DNA from: Herpomyces periplanetae
Taxonomy: Eukaryota > Ascomycota > Laboulbeniomycetes > Herpomycetales > Herpomycetaceae
Direction: 5' to 3'
Assembly (NCBI GenBank): GCA_009733715.1
Contig: WMKJ01000031.1
Location: forward strand, 50,382-114,381
DNA: 64,000 bases
Each line of letters begins with the position of its first letter. The stretch's first letter is position 1. Of this stretch, positions 20,366 through 31,100 are shown piece by piece. Both the position numbers and the translations under genes were made by a program. The notes under the pieces were generated by a model, which saw only the letters and a list, made by a program, of their open reading frames with translations, did not search any database and was not told the DNA's origin.

Positions 20366-21988
20366 ATGTTGGGGCAAAATTTTTTGAGCCTTTTACTTTT
20401 GTACAGCTTACAGTCGAATTTCCATGCTATCTTTGCGCAGGATGCATTTGAAGCAGGATCTTCCAGTGACTCTGCGGCCAAGTTGGCTTCCGCGATTTTA
20501 TCAGCATCAGCTGCTTCTGAAGCATCTTCAATGCCTTCCTCAATGGTTTCGCCTTTGGCTTCAATGACTCCAGCTTCAATGGCAGCTTCAGGTCCTTCAA
20601 CGTTCACTATGGAATCTCGCATGTCATTGCCTATGCCCTCGACAGCCGGGTCTTCGATGGCAATGCCAACAGCAGGGCAACCAATTGCCGAATCGGCACT
20701 AGCATTTGCGTCGGCTATATCAGCAGCGTCTTTATCTAATGAAGCATCTGCTACGGCGCCAGCCTCTACAATGATGGAATCAATGAAATCAGCAATGCCT
20801 TCGACTAAAGTTGATGGCGGCAACAACTCAGCTTCGAATCCGGAAAATACGGGTACACGTAAATGCAACGGATTTTCGGACTATTGCGATCGAAAGTATT
20901 CGGATATGGCGTTTATCGGAACGCATAATGCACCATTTGTGGGATCGTTACCACAGCATAATCAGAAGCTCACAGTCGAAGAGCAAATGCAAAATGGAAT
21001 CAGATATTTACAAGGTCAAGTACACCTTAGCTCAGATGGTAAAACGTTATTACTTTGTCATACAACATGTTCCCTGGAAAATGCGGGGCCTGTGGAAGAC
21101 TATGTGAGAAAAGTAGTACGATTTTTGGATAATAATCCGGATGAAGTAATTACACTCCTCTTCGTTAACGGAGACTTCGCACCAGTGGAATTTTGGGGTG
21201 AGACTCTAAAACGGGCTGATGCAAATCGTCTAGCATATGAACCTCCAGCAGTCCCATTACCACTTGACGAATGGCCGACCATGGGAAATTTGATCCAGAT
21301 GAATAAACGGTTACTCGTGTTCTTGGATTTTGAAGCGGATCAAAGCAAAGTTCCGTTTGTCATTGATGAGTTTAGTCAAGTATTTGAAACTCCATTTGGC
21401 GTTACGGATAAGACATTCCCGGGTTGTGCATTTGACCGCCCAGCCTTCGAAGATCTGGAGTTATGGGAAGGTATTGATTCAGACCGTAAAGTGAGCGAAA
21501 ATAACGGTGCGGCTTCATCGGCAACCCTTCCTATACCAGCGCCTGCATCAGCAAATATAACGAGACGCAACGTTAAGGGTGGCCAGACTTATTTCCCTTT
21601 GAGGCTAACACGACAAAGATCAAAGAGTGTTGCAGTGGATCCAAATGCGCGGGTACGAGCGACAACGTCACTAACCCGGCTACAACAATCCGATGCTGCA
21701 TGTTCACGGATGTTCGTTATGAATCATTTCTTGGATCGACAGTATGAGGTACTGGGACAGACGGTTTCAGTACCCGACCGAAAAGATATAGCAGAAGTAA
21801 ATATGGCGAAAGGTACCAGCGGAATATTAACGGAAGCGGACACCTGTCATGAACAGTGGAGCCGATATCCTAACGTTGTATTGATAAACTTTTTTACAAA
21901 CGATGGCGATCAGGAGATAATGAAAATTCAGCGGGAATTAAACATGCTTCGAGCGGCGGACAAAAACGCTACAATGGCTACATGCTAA
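20366..21988 (+). CDS. Secreted PI-PLC X-domain-like phosphodiesterase
   Basis: 540 residues from the ATG at 20366; a GTG six bases earlier is not used as a start. Residues 1-25 (MLGQNFLSLLLLYSLQ..IFAQ) form a signal peptide. Residues 28-150 are Ala/Ser/Met/Pro-rich with imperfect PSSM/PAS repeats, probably an O-glycosylated stalk. From about 167 on the sequence matches the fungal PLC-like phosphodiesterase family (TIM barrel). The two catalytic-type histidines are in FIGTHNAPFVG (His187) and LLLCHTTCS (His232), then DEVITLLFVNGD and LLVFLDFEAD. Substrate is unknown; family members cleave phosphodiester bonds in phosphoinositide-like substrates. Paired Cys (for example CNGFSDYC, CHTTC) fit an extracellular, disulfide-bonded protein, and no GPI signal is seen at the C-terminus. 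Its divergent neighbour is an ER PDI. Confidence 0.85.
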   Translation: MLGQNFLSLLLLYSLQSNFHAIFAQDAFEAGSSSDSAAKLASAILSASAASEASSMPSSMVSPLASMTPASMAASGPSTFTMESRMSLPMPSTAGSSMAMPTAGQPIAESALAFASAISAASLSNEASATAPASTMMESMKSAMPSTKVDGGNNSASNPENTGTRKCNGFSDYCDRKYSDMAFIGTHNAPFVGSLPQHNQKLTVEEQMQNGIRYLQGQVHLSSDGKTLLLCHTTCSLENAGPVEDYVRKVVRFLDNNPDEVITLLFVNGDFAPVEFWGETLKRADANRLAYEPPAVPLPLDEWPTMGNLIQMNKRLLVFLDFEADQSKVPFVIDEFSQVFETPFGVTDKTFPGCAFDRPAFEDLELWEGIDSDRKVSENNGAASSATLPIPAPASANITRRNVKGGQTYFPLRLTRQRSKSVAVDPNARVRATTSLTRLQQSDAACSRMFVMNHFLDRQYEVLGQTVSVPDRKDIAEVNMAKGTSGILTEADTCHEQWSRYPNVVLINFFTNDGDQEIMKIQRELNMLRAADKNATMATC

Positions 21989-22138
21989 ATGTAGTAGGGG
22001 AAGGCCTTTTACAGGGTTTCAATTGTGGAAGATTTTTTTGAATTTCTGATATTTTTACTTGTACTCTCATTCAGGACTATGATAATTCGTTTAATAAGAA
22101 AGCTTTTAATGGTGCAGATTGGAAGGGTGCACAATAGA

Positions 22139-22663
22139 TCATGGAGCCATACTCATGCGCAACTTTCGTTCATGTTGACGAGCCTGTAGTTCGAGACGTT
22201 CGACAGCGTAAGACAAGCGATCCTTTTTGCGGCGTAACTGTCGATAAGCTTGTTCCGACAGGGTCGAAGACTCAGGGACGCGTGAAAAGTTGGTGGGAGT
22301 GTCGATGTGGTTGAGACGGGTTTCTTGTAATGACATTTTTGCTTGCAAGGATTGTTCACGACGCTGTAAACGATCGAGCAAAGTGGTAATTCGAGTTAGC
22401 AAGTGCATGAGGTATGGATGAATTTCTGCGTGCACGGCAGCTTGAGCAGCACGAATTTGCCCTTCGCTGGCAAGTTCAAAGTGTCTAAAACATTGTAAAC
22501 GTTTGATTAAGGGAGGGTAATCAGCTAGATGAACATCAAGCAAGTTTAATGCATCTTGAAGTAAATGAGTAGACTGCTTTAAGGTAGATACACAGTGATC
22601 GAGGGGTGTTAAGGTTTGCGCATCAGAGGATGGGTCAGCGATTTCGGCGTGAGAGCCTTTCAT
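22139..22663 (-). CDS. SPC19: DASH/Dam1 complex subunit Spc19
   Basis: 174 residues. The frame is open further upstream, but the ATG at 22661-22663 begins the conserved part (MKGSHAEIADP...LDHCVSTLKQSTHLLQDALNLLD). The order SCVSSL-like start, DYPPLIKRLQCFRHFELASEGQIRAAQ, HLLTRITTLLDRLQRREQSLQAK and LQETRL matches fungal Spc19 throughout. The family is a coiled-coil subunit of the DASH ring that couples kinetochores to spindle microtubules; it is fungal-specific. A Pro-poor helical C-terminus (AYRQLRRKKDRLSYAVERLELQ) supports a coiled coil. It lies 166 bp downstream of the uracil phosphoribosyltransferase gene on the same strand, and the spacer is purine-rich on the plus strand. Confidence 0.9.
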   Translation of the reverse strand: MKGSHAEIADPSSDAQTLTPLDHCVSTLKQSTHLLQDALNLLDVHLADYPPLIKRLQCFRHFELASEGQIRAAQAAVHAEIHPYLMHLLTRITTLLDRLQRREQSLQAKMSLQETRLNHIDTPTNFSRVPESSTLSEQAYRQLRRKKDRLSYAVERLELQARQHERKLRMSMAP

Positions 22664-22829
22664 GGTGATAATAAAGTGAGCGATATTATACAAGGGGGAA
22701 AAGGGCAGGTTAAGTTTAGGGCGGAAGATGCGGGGAAGAAATTGATAGGAACAGGATGAAGATAACGTTGAAAGGATAGTGTGTGAAAGCGCTGTCGGGA
22801 AAAGGTTGAGAAGTGAAAGGGAGAGTTGA

Positions 22830-23896
22830 TTAATTTGAATGATTTCTAGTACCGAATAAACGATCACCTATATCACCGAGACTGAGGGCGTGAAAAAGGG
22901 GTTGGGAAGAGGTAGAAGGGAGTGACGAAGATGAGTCCTGGGTAACAGACGCGACCCAAATATCTACGGAATCAGGCCATTGCTCAGCAGCACGTCGCAA
23001 GCCGACAGGAGTGGCAATTAAGGAAAGAACAAGCAGTTTGGGAAGACCGGATTCGCGCAGAGTATCAATGGCTGCACACATAGTCTGCCCGGATGATATA
23101 ACGGGATCGAGGAGGATGGCCAATTGTGGTAGGGGGGGTGGTTGTGGTTGTGAAGATGAGGGTTTATCGTTGCGTACAGTTTCGCTTTCGGAATGCTTAG
23201 TGTGGAGGGAAGTTTGATGAAGTGAGCAGGTTAAGAGACGAGTTGACGCAGATGGAGAGGATGGTGACGGGGAGTGTACAGTTGAATGGGATAAAGGTGA
23301 GTTAAGGGTTTGAGGTGCGTAGGGTAAATTGTTGTAATATTCAACGGGTTGGAGAGTGGTTTTTTCACGATATAAACCGAGATGATGAATGGAGCATGAC
23401 ACTGGTAAAACACTTTCGATGGCATCGACCATGGCTAAACCCGAACGGAGAATGGGAATCAAAGCAATACGGCATGGATAAACGGTTTTATTGGCATGAT
23501 ATGGTAAGGAGGATACTGGAGAGTCCTGTATTTCACGGTTTGAAGTGGATAAGATTAACACGCTTCAAGGGAGCACGGATGGATGAATGAGTGGATAATT
23601 TTGGTACAATGTGGATGTATGATTTACGAAGATGTGTAGGTGTGAGTGTGGGTGTGGATAAGCACTGAAAGTGGTAGAAACGGGAAAGTATGGTATTAAA
23701 AGCTTACATTGGAGGGATCGACAAGGGTTAGAGAGCTGGACAGCGCTTCGCATGCTAGTATGGTGGAAATTTCATGAATGAGGCGTTTGATTTCGTGTTG
23801 ATTTGTTAAGTTGGAGAGTAAAATGGAAAGTTTGGCGCGTGAGCAAGGGTGATTTGAAATGTGAATGTTGGAGGGAAAAGGTGAAGGTGGATCCAT
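22830..23896 (-). CDS. Uracil phosphoribosyltransferase (fungal/bacterial UPRT type)
   Basis: Predicted exons 23896-23708 and 23525-22830 (294 aa), intron 23526-23707 (donor GTAAGC, branch-like TGTTAAT, acceptor ACAG). Exon 1 begins at an ATG and carries the family N-terminus (NIHISNHPCSRAKLSILLSN, LIHEISTILACEAL). Exon 2 has IPILRSGLAMVDAI, HLGLYREKTTLQPVEYY, the PRPP loop DPVISSGQT (203-211) and the C-terminal LGDIGDRLFGT. It makes UMP from uracil and PRPP in pyrimidine salvage. Two oddities: the PRPP loop reads SSGQT where ATGGT/ATGGS is usual, and a Ser/Pro/His-rich insert of about 65 residues (132-196) interrupts the usual short loop before it. The 3' splice site is chosen because all other frames hit stops; its exact position is inferred. 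Confidence 0.85.
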
Positions 23897-24871
23897 GGCC
23901 GGGCGTAATGGAGAGAGTTTAAGTAGCGTGTGGAAGGGTGTGAGAGTGGACGTCCATGAGGGTGCAGATGCCGATGCAATATAACTGGTATGATTTGTAG
24001 ATGCGGGAAAATAGTGTGAGGAAAAAGTGAAGTATTGGTTTGGGTATGAAAGTAAATGCGAATGGAAAAGGAGGAAGGACGGGGATGTTTAGTGAGAATT
24101 ATGGAGGGAGGAGGGGAAGTGAAGTTCGGGGATATTGGTAAAACGATAAATTGTCTAGCCCTGAATGGTTGCGTTACGTTTAGGATGCACGTAATTACGG
24201 CGAACGAGTAAGTAAGATTGGGGAAATGGGAAGCAGGACGAGAGAGGCGGGGTGAGAAGAAAATATGTGTACAAGTATGCTTGAGAAATCCAAAGTAGTA
24301 ATATGTGTTACGGTGGACCGGAAGTGGAAATTTGGGGAAGAGGAACGGCACTGGGGGGCGGTGTATAAAGTTTACGGAATTCAGCAAAACAGAAGGAGAT
24401 AATTCCGAATTGGAAAGACGGAATTTATTTGTCAGTTAAAGTGTGTTTGCATGCTTAAAAAGGGAAAATTGTCCAACATTTACACGCCGTTCCATGCCAC
24501 ATGAAACTTAAAGTCCAAACGGTAACACGCCAGTCAACAGACGAGACGAGACGAGGTACCGAACAAAATTGGCAACTGCAGAGCATTCCAGACGGAAGGT
24601 GTTGAGACGAGTGAATTGGTTTAAGTGGGGGTAGTTGCTGAATGAGGCAGGTGGCCGGCCGGTGAGGATGAGGGGCTAAGTTGGGTGCTGGACATATGAA
24701 GAGATGAAGTTAACGACGGGAAGAAATGTACTTTACTGCACTAAAATTTACCGGAATATCAGTGCAAATTACAGAGTCGATACTTATGTAGTAGTCAAGG
24801 AAATTAGTACTGATTATTATTTCTGAATGGATCGATACACTTTGGGAAAGTTTATCTGGGCATCGTAAAAC
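23897..24871. promoter_or_regulatory. Divergent promoter region, UPRT / fluoride exporter
   Basis: 975 bp between divergent genes. It is purine-rich on the plus strand for most of its length, i.e. pyrimidine-rich on the UPRT sense strand but not on that of the exporter. No coding region is supported; the long minus-strand open frame here (ending at 23806) is out of phase with the gene and low-complexity. Confidence 0.5.
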
Positions 24872-26233
24872 ATGGCATTTACTTGGAAATGGGCACGGGC
24901 CCGGGGAGTAAAGGAAAACTTTACATTTTTTCATTGGTGCAGTGTGGCAGAGGTGTGTCGAAGTTTACAAATTGGGAGTTACCTAACGTTATTATCGATA
25001 TTGGGAACTTTAATACGCATTGGGTTAAGTGATTTATGGGAAAATGAATTTACAACCTGGAAAGGAGGCAATGTAGTTTGGGCGAACTTAACGGGATGCT
25101 TCATTATGGGATATCTAATGCAAAATTCACGTGCATCGCGTTCACGTTCGCTGGAGAGTAATGCTGAGGAAAAAGTCGAACAGGTAGACGCAACGTGCGT
25201 TGAATCGAAGAAAATCAGTAGCCCTTTTAGAATTGGGTTAACCTCGGGACTTTGTGCGTGTTTAACATCGTTTTCGGGCATGATGTGGGAAATTTTTCGT
25301 ATTTCCCTTGGTAAAGCTTACCCGGTTAAACCGCCATTTACTAATCCCAAAGACTTGACAACTCATCCTTCTGCGGCACAGCGTTTATCGTCTACTATAG
25401 CTACGGTAATCATTCATCTCTGTGTTCCATGGTACGCTTTACAACTTGGATTTAACTTGGCAAAATGTAATAATTTTAACTGGGTTAAACGATTACGCAT
25501 TAAGTTTATTTGGTTATTACGCTTTTTTACGTTTGCATCTGCATCGACGACCACAAATACGATCGCACCAGCATCAATTCTTTCCCCCTCGCGCCCATGT
25601 CATAATATGCTTGTTGATAATTCAGGCGTTCATGAATTTTCACGTACCACAGCATTTCAATCCTTGGCCGGCAAGACCCATCGTGTATACTTGACTATTT
25701 TTTGGACCATCTTAGCTTTGCTTGGTTGGCTCGCGTTATTAACAGTTTCCATCGTAAATACGCTTTCTCCGATTTCATCGTCATCTGCGCTTAATACTCT
25801 TTTACCCAGTCTAGCATGGTCACCCTTAGCATGCTTTTTACGTTACACACTCTCGTGTAAATTGAACGCCCTTTGCCAAATTACCCGGTTTGATTCTCGT
25901 TCATCAAAATCTCCTACCTTTTTTCCTTTGGGCACATTGACTGCTAACCTCCTGGCTTGCCTTGTTCTTTCGATTGCCTGGTTCTTTCGTTGCTCAAAGC
26001 ATTCCGGAGAATCACCTCCGGCGCTTCCTACGCCCGTAAATTCAATTATTCTGCCATCCATTGTTACCGGGTTTTGTGGTTCTTTATCTACCGTTAGCGC
26101 TTGGTTCGCAGAACTCACTTCCTTGCCAACTTTCTCCTCGTCATTTATCTATCTTGTAATATCATTATTACTAGCTTATGCTACTATATGCATAGTGCAA
26201 GCACCTCTTCTACAAAATTCTACGACTAGTTAG
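24872..26233 (+). CDS. FEX1: Fluoride exporter, fused two-domain FEX/CrcB family
   Basis: 453 residues from the ATG at 24872, single exon. Two CrcB-like halves are fused, as in eukaryotic FEX. In the N-terminal half: ILGTLIRIGL, then NVVWANLTGCFIMGYLM and IGLTSGLCACLTSFSGMMWE. In the C-terminal half: SPLACFLRYTLS, FFPLGTLTANLLACLVL and IVTGFCGSLSTVSAWFAEL, matching the yeast Fex1 GFCGTLSTVST region. Each half keeps the pore Asn (ANLTG, ANLLA). The Phe of the first half (TSFS) is replaced by Val in the second (STVS), as in other fungal FEX proteins. The two halves are joined by long linkers and a spanning helix. FEX proteins export fluoride across the plasma membrane and protect against F- toxicity. 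Confidence 0.92.
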   Translation: MAFTWKWARARGVKENFTFFHWCSVAEVCRSLQIGSYLTLLSILGTLIRIGLSDLWENEFTTWKGGNVVWANLTGCFIMGYLMQNSRASRSRSLESNAEEKVEQVDATCVESKKISSPFRIGLTSGLCACLTSFSGMMWEIFRISLGKAYPVKPPFTNPKDLTTHPSAAQRLSSTIATVIIHLCVPWYALQLGFNLAKCNNFNWVKRLRIKFIWLLRFFTFASASTTTNTIAPASILSPSRPCHNMLVDNSGVHEFSRTTAFQSLAGKTHRVYLTIFWTILALLGWLALLTVSIVNTLSPISSSSALNTLLPSLAWSPLACFLRYTLSCKLNALCQITRFDSRSSKSPTFFPLGTLTANLLACLVLSIAWFFRCSKHSGESPPALPTPVNSIILPSIVTGFCGSLSTVSAWFAELTSLPTFSSSFIYLVISLLLAYATICIVQAPLLQNSTTS

Positions 26234-29200
26234 AGCTAACCATGACTGGTCATGGATATTTTTTTTTGAGCGTTCGCTTTACCAATTCTAAGCTCAACTA
26301 ACCATGAAACATCCCAACCGCTGTGCCATATTTTATATTATTGTTCCATGTATCACTTTGCTCGTTCAAGGATTCTGCCCATCACATTACTCACCATGTA
26401 CGATGATTTACCGAATGATGTACTCGATTATATTTTCTTATTTAAAATCACCTGAGCACCTGTTGCACATGCATGCACGCATATTCACCCGCCTATTTGT
26501 CTGCTGGCTCGTTCACTGGCTTACATGAAAGGCTTATTTGCCTCCCTGAAAATGCAGCACATCTTAGTCAGACCGGAGTTCGTTAGTTGCTCGTTTCGTG
26601 TAATACTTGAATGATTTGCCAACCGGTAGACTTGCCATTTTATTCCTAGCTGACCTGAAATACCCCACCAGCCGTTCTGTGCTATCATGCACATTTACAC
26701 ATTTACAAGTTCAGTATGTATATCAAACTACCATCAGCACACTATGGAAGGATAACCTACCTCTCGTTTCCATTTATACGAAGCCCAATCCTGGTTGCGA
26801 AAACACCAGTTTCAACTCACCGCTAAACTCAATCACGAGTAGTATGTCATGATCATTGCCACTTTGGTCTCCATATGAAGGTGCTGTGCCGGCGCACTAT
26901 AACAACGCGAGTGCATATGATAAGAAGATATGCATGAAAGTTTAACAAGTAAAATTACCAGAAACTGAATTATCATGCAAATCAAACGAATATAACATCT
27001 GACGAACTATCCCATGTGCATGATAAATCATAAGGAGAGTAGATATAATAATTAGACATGAAAAACACCGCCACGCAATGCGTACACGATGACTACCATG
27101 TAACATGGGTGCGCCACAGTAGATTGTGACGAGAGGCACATGGGGAACGGCGGATATGAGCACAGCCATGGGGATGAGGTGAGAACTGCATGGAGAGATT
27201 AGCGTGGATGCATTTGCGTGCGGATGTGTGTGTAAGTGTAAGCGAGGACGCGTACGATCTCACCTGTTCCCTTATATACCAAACTTTTGCTCTGTGCACC
27301 AGTGGTCAAATAAGGAAAAATGTGAGAAGGTGCGCACGTGTGCTTGTTTCACATTAAACTAAGAAATTATCGTCTCAACGTATCAAATTATGGAATGCAG
27401 TGATTCGTTAAATTTTCAATTTCTCACCACTCTTTACTACTCTATTACATTGCCATTACTCCAATCCAATCCCATTCACAAACCCTTACATCATACTCCC
27501 TTGCCTCGCCACTATTCGCCAATATTTTCCATTGCTCCTTCCCTATACGACTCATATTTACTTTAATTTGGCCCGCTGTTTGGGAAATTCTATTTGCTAT
27601 TTTAGGATAAGTTGGGGGTAATTTAGCGCGCTGAGTTCTATTTCCCGTTTTAATTTCCAAGTGTCACCCTGCTGACCCATTTGCTTTTTCCTGGCGACGT
27701 CCCCCTTGGTTGTTCTAGACTTTTCCCGCCCAGATGGTCTGTCGACTTGAAGAATCAATCTTAATATTTTAACCGGTCTGCTTGCTTGCCTAAAAGCATC
27801 GATCGTAACTGCCAAAAATCGCTTCTCATCGTGCGGTTTTAAGCGAGAACCAAACCCATCAACAAGCTCGCATTTTCTCACAAATTATGTTCTTTGCTCC
27901 GACTAATTTCCGTCGTTAGCCTTCCCGGTATCTTATCATGATATTTCCCTTTTCTAGTATGCTCCTTCGTTGGCTGGCTGGCTGGATCACTTACATCTAG
28001 CTTAACTCTTCCTTAAATTGGTTATCCTATTAGTAAAATTAACTCAGCTTTCTCCAAATTTGTTGGTTGCCTTATCCTAAAATATTTAATGTGTAAACCT
28101 GAGTATCTTGGTCGTTTGACTCTCGAATCTACCATTTACGTCTCATTCGTGCATCAATCGGTTGTACTCTTTTTTCCCTTATTTTACAAACAAGTTTATC
28201 CTACTATACTCTCCACACTGCTATTCCCTCAATCAATCACCGATTTGAAATTTACTCCACATCACTACAATCACCGTAACATTCTTCTTTTTCCCCGCAC
28301 TTTACACTACCAATACAATGGCTAATCTACATCAATCCTCGTGCTCATGCCCATGCACATGCCCACACTCGCGCCCCTCAACGCCCATTAGGCTCCTTAA
28401 ATCTGCCCACGTTCCCTTTTCATCCTCCCCTTCCCTTCTTACACTTGCTGCCTAGTTCATTTGTATTCATTTACATCCCTTTCCCTGCACCAATGGCGTC
28501 TCATGCTTCATCTTTAAACTCGCCCCGGTATTTAATTTATGCTTCATGTCTAATTTCCCAGGTTTGTCCCATACTTGCTCAAGCTAACCATGCTCTGTTT
28601 CGCCTTGCTTTCTTCCCCCTTCCCTTAGCCACCGCCTCACTTTCTCCTCCAGATCATAAGTTTTTCTCGTATTACCCAATTGTTTTGTACCCTTCTTATT
28701 CGTTCGTTCGTTTATTCATTTCATGATTCATTCATCCTCCCTACAATCCAATCATTTGTTTATTCATTCTTGTCTTCATTCACTCACTTTATCGTTCACT
28801 TCTAAACTCTCGCATACACCCTCGATTCTCCCCTTCCATCATCCTTCTCTAGTTCATCTTCAATCTCCCTTTTTCCCATATCTTGCTTTCTCGTAGTTAA
28901 TATCTTCTCTTTTCCTTTCCCTTCCCCTCTATCCCTAATACATTATCTTACTTTCTTCAATCCTGTCCCAATCCTTTTGTCTTACTAATGAGACTTTTAC
29001 TCTGTTCCTCCTTATCATCGCTAACTCGCTCATTCAACTCAAATTTCTCCGGTGTCTCACCTGCACGAGTCCACCTACTGTCCTACTCGCTTTTTCCCTG
29101 ATACTACATCCTGTTCATTCCTCCTACTTCCCCATTGCAGTTTACCATTTATTAATTCTTCGTTTCGATCGCTATCACGTTACCGCCACCGTTGCAATCG

Positions 29201-30057
29201 CCGCCTTCACTTTAATTCCCGGAAATTTTGCCGTCTCTTCCCTTGTTACTCTTGCCAATCTTTTTCTTAACCTTCTGTTTACCTTCATTTTATTTCCCCG
29301 TCCATTGTTGCATGAGTGTCACCTTAATATTCAATCCTCTCGTTTTTCTAACTCCAACTCTTGTAATTAATTCTGTTTTGATTTTCTTTCCCTTCCCATC
29401 ATTCAGATTTATTCTCCCCTCTAAATTGATGTCATACCTTCTCTTTAACTCATTTGCTCTATTTCACTAGCGTACTTTACCTTCTTTCGTGATTCCTTTG
29501 TCAAACTATTATCATTGCCTTAAATAATGCATAATAGCTCACGCATAATTTTCACTTCCTAATATTCTCTTTTCATCTTTACGTTTGACATTTCTATCTT
29601 CATCTACCCATCCCTTGACCCCCCGTATCCTTAACCTCGTTTATCCCATATCATCCTTCATTCTACAAAATTCTCCTTTCTGCGCTAAATCATCTTCTTT
29701 AATCAAGTTTTTTTTAAGCTAACCTCACATAACGCTCATATTGTCATTATCCCTTGACAATACAATGAGCCATTTTGTATACAATAATATATCCAGAAAT
29801 ATTTCCCGTAGCAATTTCAATTTTTCAGTTACTTACCTTGAACATTCCCATTCCCATGCTCCCTCTCCAATTCCCTTCTACCCACTATTTCCGCCGCTCG
29901 TATTTGCCCATACGCTTGATCCTGTTCCACCGAAGCATAGCGTCTTTTTCGTCCAAACTGTTTGTCTTGGTTTGAGCCTTCGCCGCGTCGCGTCGCGTCT
30001 CGCTTTGGCTTGGTATGTTAAGTTAGCAAGCCGTAAACTATCCTTCCTTCGTTAGGC

Positions 30058-30104
30058 GTGCATATATGCATGTATGCATGCACTCTCGCACGCATATATG
30101 CATG
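30058..30104. repeat. Direct repeats of a palindromic ATGCAT-rich unit
   Basis: The unit GCATATATGCATG occurs twice, separated by TATGCATGCACTCTCGCAC. The whole is alternating purine-pyrimidine and self-complementary, so it could form cruciform or Z-DNA. It is followed by CTAGCTAACTAG. Confidence 0.6.
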
Positions 30105-31019
30105 TTAACTAGCTAACTAGGGTAATCTTAAATGGTGATAATTTAACCTACCAGGATACTCTTATTCCATTGTTGTTACGTACTACTGCAGCTGGTTTGA
30201 ACCTTTTATGTTTTATTTTGTACGTCGTCACGCCATGCCACGACGATTTCGTATGACCGCGTTAAATTTACCCCTACTAAATCATCGACACCATGAACTT
30301 TGGGTTATCAATGAGTTCACCGATTAATATTGTCACCACCGCCTCAGTCGCGGCACCATTAACTTTGTCTACTGTTGAACAAGCAATCTAATCTAGTCGT
30401 CTATGTAAATTTATCCCTTTCTCAAATGATTTCACGTCGTTTAAAAATTGACCTCGTTACATGTTTATTCGTCACCAGTAACTCCACTTTGTTATTGCGT
30501 CTACATCTCTCGTGTCTTTATCATACCACATACACACCCACATTCCATCACTCAATCTTGTGTGTGTTCCTTTCCTACCCAGACTTTCTCATTTTGCGCA
30601 CTTGGTAAGGATATTGACTTAATTGATACGTACGGTAGATGAAGATGGACGGACGTGATAGGAACCCGATAAAACAGTGCTAGTCGTAACTTTTTTTAGA
30701 CCATATCATGTGTATCAATATTATTTTACTACATTAAAATAAAATACGCCGTTCTTGTTAAACTTCGAGAACTCGGTTTTGTTTTTTAAAAAAGAAATTT
30801 ATTCCCTAGACAAGCCCAATTTGTCACTTAATTAGGTGGCGCCTAAATTCTGCTCACGTACACGTACACGTACATGCACACATATACACATCCTCACTCA
30901 CTCCCCCGTACATATACACACTCCTGATCAACTTCTCCCGCGTTTCCATTCCACCATGCATCCGTTCACCTGAACCATCCACTCACCACCCAGTCCGTCT
31001 GCTTGTTCATCTACCCACT

Positions 31020-31100
31020 CAAACATTGATCGATAGATCGACCAACCTTTCTATCAATTCATCCACCTATCCGTCTATCCATCCACCATTTACTATCCTA
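31020..31100. repeat. Degenerate TCCA/TCTA tetranucleotide repeat
   Basis: Repeated ATCCA, CTATC and ATCTA units in a pyrimidine-rich plus strand (for example CCGTCTATCCATCCACC). Imperfect and low-complexity. Confidence 0.5.

Noticed and set aside
20323-20868. 181-codon minus-strand frame opposite the PLC-like gene
   Set aside because: Shadow created by the Ala/Ser/Met-rich repeats; the sense frame has signal peptide and catalytic motifs.
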